NCBI RefSeq assembly: GCF_032062135.1
Contig: NC_092866.1
Location: 21,164,535-21,228,534 of the forward strand
Source: Pyxicephalus adspersus
Taxonomy: Eukaryota > Chordata > Amphibia > Anura > Pyxicephalidae
Direction of reading: 5' to 3'
Length of the DNA stretch: 64,000 nucleotides
Below are positions 58,108 through 64,000 of the stretch, in pieces. The position numbers and the translations under genes are program-made. A model generated the notes under the pieces. It saw only the letters and a list, made by a program, of their open reading frames with translations. It was not told the origin of the DNA and did no database searches. Position 1 is the first letter of the stretch; each line of letters begins with the position of its first letter.

Positions 58108-58980
58108 AAAAGTAGGGGTCTACAAACTCCCCTCCTTAAAGTGGGACTTTTTGTGATAGTATATAAATTATTTACTCAGCATAATAGCAAGATTTTACAT
58201 AAACTTTATCAAAAAGATTAAAATAGTACAATATACATGCTAAAAGATCATGAATACAAAAAGACATATATGTACTAAACAGAATCAGCACCCCATATGT
58301 CACATGTCAATACAGTGAGCAACAAGACTTTAAGACCAGGACGTGAAGGTCTTCGAAAGAAGTGGTAAGGGGGCTGATTCTAATCAAAGAGTTTCACAGT
58401 AATTGAGAACTTGCTTTATCAGGAAGTTTAGTACAGGAACAATAAAAGTGACAAAAAACCAAGAAGTAATCAATAAAGCACCATATATAGATACCAAGTC
58501 CTACAACATATAATAAGCAGCACTCACATAAATGTTTTATATATCTGGAAATGTGAAAATGAATAAAATTCAGCAAAGACAGGACCAGTGAAAGTTGCAG
58601 GTAAGTAGAAAGGCAGGGATCCTAGAAAATGAACATAGCTCAAATATGAAAAACATATTTAAATCAATATTAAGTAATGATACCCACAAAATAAATAAGG
58701 CGATGATATTCATGGTAAGACTGCACAAAAGTGGATGGATCAGTTTGCAATATTAATTCTTGACCCAGGAGTCCTAAGAGAAACAAAAAGCAAAGGAATT
58801 ATTACACTTTAGGAATTAAGAAAAAAAATAGCCCCACTAAAACTTAAGGACATACCTCTCTGGACCTGCCATGTTCACTCCTGCTCAGCCAATAAACAAA
58901 TATACAACTGCAGCGTTAGCCATGGGCTTTAAGTCCCCTAAGGTTGTCAGGGAATGTGACACACATACATATGCTACTAA
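58108..58980. other. Intergenic, nothing recognised
   Basis: No supported feature. Confidence 0.5.
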
Positions 58981-59120
58981 ACTACTAGATTGTAAGCTCT
59001 TCGGGGCACAGTCCTCTCCTCCTGTATCACTCTCTGTATTCGTCTGTCATTTGCAACCCCTATTTAATGTACAGCACTGCATAATATGTTGGGGCTATAT
59101 AAATCCTGTTTATTATTAAT

Positions 59121-59150
<30 letters not shown>
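58981..59150 (+). mobile_element. SINE 3' region with (TAA)n tail
   Basis: CTAGATTGTAAGCTCTTCGG, CATTTGCAACCCCTATTTAA and GGGGCTATATAAATCC, followed by a long TAA run. Confidence 0.9.
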
Positions 59151-59152
<2 letters not shown>

Positions 59153-62100
59153 GCACAAAACACAGAATTGTCAGTTGACACAGCACATGCATTAGTAAGA
59201 AACCAGAGAAACATGTGTAATACACCACACTGTTAAGTGACACAGCACACACATGTGCAAATACGCATGCTTGTTCCTAAACTAGTGTCAGTTTGCTGGC
59301 ACGTTATCTGACAGCCCTGGGCCCAATCGGTCCAATGCTGCCATGTGGTACAGAGTAGAACAATGAGTATAAAACCAGAAAAAGGTAATAGAAAAACCAG
59401 AATAGAAAATACATGGCAGTACAGGAACAGTGTTGCTCAATAAGCATGTTGCATGCCACACCATGATCGGGCATACTTTACTGGACAGCAAAAATATGAA
59501 CATGAAAATATGAAATGTGAAGAAAGAGAAGGAGGAATTATACCTACAAACAACATATAATATAACAAAATTATATGAAAACAGAAATACAGCAAAATAT
59601 ATACAAACTAAAGGATATAGGTAAATGCAGGTGCAATATAGACCACATATTGAAAACAATTGGGTACATAAAAAATTTAATATTATGATAAAGTATAATT
59701 GGAATATATATGTAAATAAATTCAAAAAGTTCATTTTACACAAAGCAGGTGAAAAACAGCACAATCTAACTAAATGTCAGCATATAAATCAAATTCACTA
59801 AAAGCTTGCTGTCACATTTCCTTGCACGTCAATGCAAAGGTGGATTTTCAGTAATTTCACTATGCCAAGTGAAAAATATACTTAATTTTGCTAAGTGAAC
59901 TACATAAAGTAATTACTAAACTAACTCCATTTCACAGTTACTGTCTGTTTATTAAGCATTTATGTAAGGGAAGAGCTGTTGCCTAATTCTGACTTTTAAG
60001 GAAGCATGGTATTTATTTTTACAACTAATTTAATGTATTTTACATCCTACAGTTAACCCTGAAACTCAGCACATTTTATGTTACCAACACTGAACAGTTT
60101 TATCTTGTATGCCATGTTGTACAATTATATTCTCTATAATTACCAAACAGGTTTAATTTTGTATTGCATATAATCACATGTGCTTGTATATAATTACCAT
60201 GACATAATACAGTATATAGTTACATATGTATATAAAAGTTAATAAATGTCACATGCAGGATATTTTACATAAAGTAAGTTAGCTACTCTGCTACTATTGC
60301 ACATTTGTTTCACTTACACAGGTATCATGATTGAAGGATTAAGACTCTGTGGCTGCAGTGTTTGGATACAAAGAGATTTTCATTTGGATTTTGTACTTAA
60401 TGGATGCATTGTCCTAATCAACTCAGAACAGGGACTTGGAGTATTGCCCTGCAAATCCTAAATCCTCCTTTGACAATGAGCCATTTGGCATCACTATTAC
60501 CTAAAGAAAGACTTAAATCTATGGGTATCTTCAAGGGTGTAGCTAACTGAGAACACTAGACAAATTATCAATGCCAAGCTTCCTAAATTGTTTTATTCAT
60601 GGCAGACACTAGGTTTAGAGTGGATAGTAGAAGACCCATATTGATAAAGTTATTCATGGCATTTAAAGCAAATTAAAATTGAATACTGTGAAATGCTTCA
60701 ATCTTGCCAATTAGATTGTAACTCAGCTAACTCAATGAAATGTGCCTGTGAAAACCTATCCTCAGTCCAATTCGGTTTTCAGCCTATCTGGTAATAATCA
60801 GTCTTAATAAAAATGTTTCATATTCTTATCAGTCACTGATAATGTTTAGACCATCATTTTGCAGAAATTTATCCAGCAGCGTTTGGTAGACTAAATGGCT
60901 TGTAAATTAGAAGTAGAAGGAATAGGACAGAAAACTCAAACTTTTCTGTAACCACTTGGCTGTTTTTGGGTGGTTACTGAAGAGTTGGGTAATACAACTG
61001 GGGCTGCGACCTGCTTACAATTTCTTCCCGCCCGTCCTATTAACATTTTTGGGTTGAGCACTGTTTTCAAGATTTATTTTGATTTAAGCAAGCAAGAATA
61101 TTTTCCTGTCCAGTTTTCTTACATCTTGATAAGTCCTTTGCAGGAGCGATTTATAAATTGTATAAAGTCACTACATTGTAAATTGTGAGTGGTCAGTTTA
61201 GAAGCCTATTTCTAATAGAACTATTTTCTGTATGAAATTATTGCAGTACTTTTTATCATTGCTTCAATGAGCCAGAAATGAGTAAATTGGACTTAGACTA
61301 GACAGACTGCATTAGTGGAACTTTGCCCATTCTGGTACATTTGATACATTTAGAACCAATGACTAAAAAAGTTGGACAGACTTGTAAAAAGTGTCTCAAC
61401 CAAAACTGGTCAGGAAAATAAAATAGGCAATATACACATAGAATGTGACAGTTTGAGGAGACTCTGGCATGTTGAGTGCAGTATCGCCAGCCATTTTACC
61501 AATCTGTTTTTTTTTACATTCTCCATGCAAATATTGCATGAGGATCCAGCCTACTAATTGCTCTCAAAGATTCCCACAGTTTCTCAAATAACATTGCCAT
61601 TTCCAGTTGGTCTTATTTTCAATTTCATTTGTAGAACTCTTACTATAGAGTTTATGAATTAATGTTATGTCCACACAATATAATCTGTGTAAACATAATT
61701 TTACTGATGCCTAGGAGGAATTGGAAAATAATCCTCTCCAACAAAATTAAGAAAATAGTTCCTATTATTTAGTTTACACAACAAGATATTGCAAACTTGC
61801 AATCATTTTACTAGAACATTCACTCAAGGTAATTTCATATTCTTACACTTTGCTTTTTCCTAAATTTCCAGCCAAAGTCCTCACTGGTCACATGGGGGAA
61901 CAAGGCAGAAGTACCATGCTCCTCCCCAAGGATATCCAAAATCTTGTCTATATATGACTTCCTGATTTCTTAATCTGGGAGTTGAAAAAGCTATAACTAG
62001 CTTTTCTCCCTGCCTAAACTCCAAAAATTTACTTGCTGCCAAAAACATTCCATTTTTACTTGAAGAATAGGGGCAGTATTTTTCCAACAACAAAAACAGC

Positions 62101-63081
62101 AAACTTCTGTGGGGATTTCTATATATTAGTGGAATAGGATCATAGCTATATATATAAAATACAAACACTGCATATGAAAGCAAGGAAGCAAATAAGGGTA
62201 ATGCACAGAAAAACTTTAAGTCACTTTCAGACATAACAGACCCTAAGCTAGCTGTTCTCAGTTATATTCTTCAACTACTATGCTGTCAACTACTATGCTA
62301 TGCAGAGTTTGACAATCCTATTGCAATGTGGTTAAGGTTGAACTCTGTAGAATTGTAGTTCATCCTCCAAAAGAAGCCAGCAGCCAGAAGTGACTTGTGG
62401 ATTTGACAAATCAGTTTGCACTTACCCAAACAAAACAGATCATATATGTGATTAAAGGCCTTTAACATTTAACAATTTTGAAAAATTAAAATAAAAAAAA
62501 AACAAACTTTTTCTTTACTGATAATAGTGTCTTATTCTCATGGTTTGTTGATTCTAAATTGGAAGGCTGTATCTGTAGACATTACTAGAGGTAGCTGAGT
62601 TTTTTGATAGTCACCCCCAATCCAGTCCTACCTCCATGCCCCTCTACTTTTATGCTTCCAGATTGGTTGTCACATGAAGTGAGAAGGACATTTCTGGAAA
62701 TAGATACTTTCTGTACTTACTAAAAAATGTTTATGAATGCAACCATCACATTTATAGACTGGTAAACTGCAATTATTAAATTTCTGGTATTGGAATTAAA
62801 TAGACTTTTACTTTATAATTAGGGGCTTATTTCCCCTTTATTTTCCTAGCTATCCATTTAATTTAGACAATAAGTTGGCTTCATACTGCTTCCTCCATAC
62901 TGCATTAAAGTTCACAAATTTTATGTGTAACAAGAATATCAACCACAAGAGCTGCAGGTAAGTTAGAATAACAAGGGCCTAATTTAGTTCAAGTAAGACC
63001 AATACCTACACTATAATTACCTGCCCACCTCCATACCCCATATTGCTGGAGGATAAGGATAGTGCTATAAAACGCTAAACC
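59151..63081. other. Intergenic, about 3.9 kb, nothing recognised
   Basis: The longest frame (59288-59764 minus, 158 codons) is very rich in Phe, Tyr, Leu and Ile, as expected of AT-rich chance sequence. No motif or splice signal supports it. Positions 59840-59930 vaguely resemble the repeat at 31758. Confidence 0.5.
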
Positions 63082-63232
63082 TTATTATTGTTATTATTAT
63101 TATTAAACAGGATTTATATAGCGCCAACATATTATGCAGCGCTGTGATTAAATAGGGGTTGCAAATGACAGACTAATACAGAAAGTGATACAGGAGGAGA
63201 GGACTCTGCCCTGAAGAGCTTACAATCTAGTA
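63082..63232 (-). mobile_element. SINE 3' region
   Basis: The inverse of the family: a TTA run, GGATTTATATAGCGCCAACA, GGGGTTGCAAATGACAGAC and GAGCTTACAATCTAG. Confidence 0.9.
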
Positions 63233-63547
63233 GAACCTTCTAGATAAACTATTGGGATGGGGTTAGTCATATTTTAAGTTCAATTTAACTCAGTATAGAA
63301 AGAACAAATAAATGTTGAGACAGCTAAATTCAAGTCTCCTATCTCCCCCTGAAATACTGCTGTCTTGCCAAAACTTTGAGTGTTTACTTGTGTTACAAGT
63401 TGTTCCCAAACACATGAATTTTATTTTTGATTAGTGTAGAGAAGTTCTTCACTGGCAATATCCATATCCCTTGGGTGTAAAGGAAACCAAAGAATCAGAG
63501 TATGGAACTGGACCTCTGAATAATTGAAAAAAAATGTGTTGATAGTT

Positions 63548-63680
63548 TACTTTGCAAAAAATACCCAACCACTCTCAATGAAATCTAATACAATAGGACT
63601 TTTCCCTTGGTGATTGAATTGGATAGTTGAAGTCAACAGAGCTTCATCTTATTTACTAAGTTAAGTGAAACATTCCTTGT
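63548..63680 (+). repeat. Dispersed repeat (TTTACTTTGCAAAAAATACC family)
   Basis: Relative of 31758-31895, sharing its start, the GTGATTG centre and the TTTACTAAGTTAAGTGAA end. Confidence 0.65.
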
Positions 63681-63883
63681 AGGGGATAATCCACTTTTAA
63701 AATTAAACTGTTGACATTCCTTTCATAAATTAACCCTTGTCTTTTAAAATCATTTGGCATCTAAAAGGACTGGTAACGATGGTACTGATTTTTTTAAAAC
63801 CCTGGCAAATGTGGTATGGAGATATATAGGTTTGTTTATTTTGGGAGAAATTGTGTATTGGAATAATGCATATGCCTCAAAGC

Positions 63884-64000
63884 AGGGGTGTCAAACTCTG
63901 GGGTGTCAAATACATTCAAAACATAGACATTATTCCTGTACACCCATCATGTGACACAAAGCCTAGGCAATGATCACATGGTGCCTGACTACCAGGGGCA
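63884..64000. mobile_element. hAT-like left end, running off the window
   Basis: CAGGGGTGTCAAACTCTGGG matches the hAT end seen at 42863 and 45709. The remainder lies outside the window. Confidence 0.6.

Noticed and set aside
59288..59764. 158-codon minus-strand frame as a membrane protein
   Set aside because: Its hydrophobicity reflects reversed A-rich DNA (Phe/Tyr/Ile/Leu codons). It has no homology that I recognise and no splice or promoter support.

Overview
This is about 63 kb of readable DNA (638 N bases in three gaps) from a vertebrate nuclear genome. It is almost certainly a frog, probably a neobatrachian. The coding signal is split over long introns with vertebrate GT/AG borders. The intergenic space carries tRNA-derived SINEs ending in the tail GCGCTATATAAAT, foldback MITEs, hAT, Tigger-like and mariner relics, and (AT)n runs, a mix I associate with frog genomes. 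The organism call is an inference from repeat style, not from a database match.

Left third (1-22.6 kb): one well-supported gene, hsd11b2 (corticosteroid 11-beta-dehydrogenase type 2), on the minus strand. Exon 1 is at 22437-22161, exon 2 at 4581-4369, exon 3 at 3411-3226 and exon 4 at 629-492. All four join in one frame with phase-1 introns. They give 271 codons that contain the whole cofactor-binding core and the Ser-Tyr-Lys catalytic residues. The last exon is not readable: it lies in the gap at 1-185 or beyond the window. Intron 1 is about 17.6 kb and holds SINEs, foldback elements, a MITE, a 44-bp tandem array and an assembly gap. A TATA box lies about 130 bp upstream of the chosen start.

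Middle (22.6-42 kb): no complete gene. One stretch at 26345-26511 (minus) has a good acceptor, a good donor and an open 55-codon frame, and may be an exon of a gene I cannot name. The rest is repeat-derived: SINE tails, a MITE with a hairpin arm of about 70 bp, three short hAT elements with 8-bp target duplications, and two related TACACACG-type MITEs.

Right third (42-64 kb): a tandem duplication of roughly 2.3-2.6 kb is built around a hAT-like element. It is followed by a dead mariner transposase with DD34D spacing, a 5'-truncated L1/Tx1-type LINE with a 9-bp target duplication, Tigger-like elements, another hAT and scattered SINE tails. I see no host gene here.

I found no RNA gene, CRISPR, operon or novel multi-gene system. 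The points most worth following are the split hsd11b2 gene with its symmetric exons and double-faced TATA region, the unassigned exon, the tandem duplication and the long-stem MITE.
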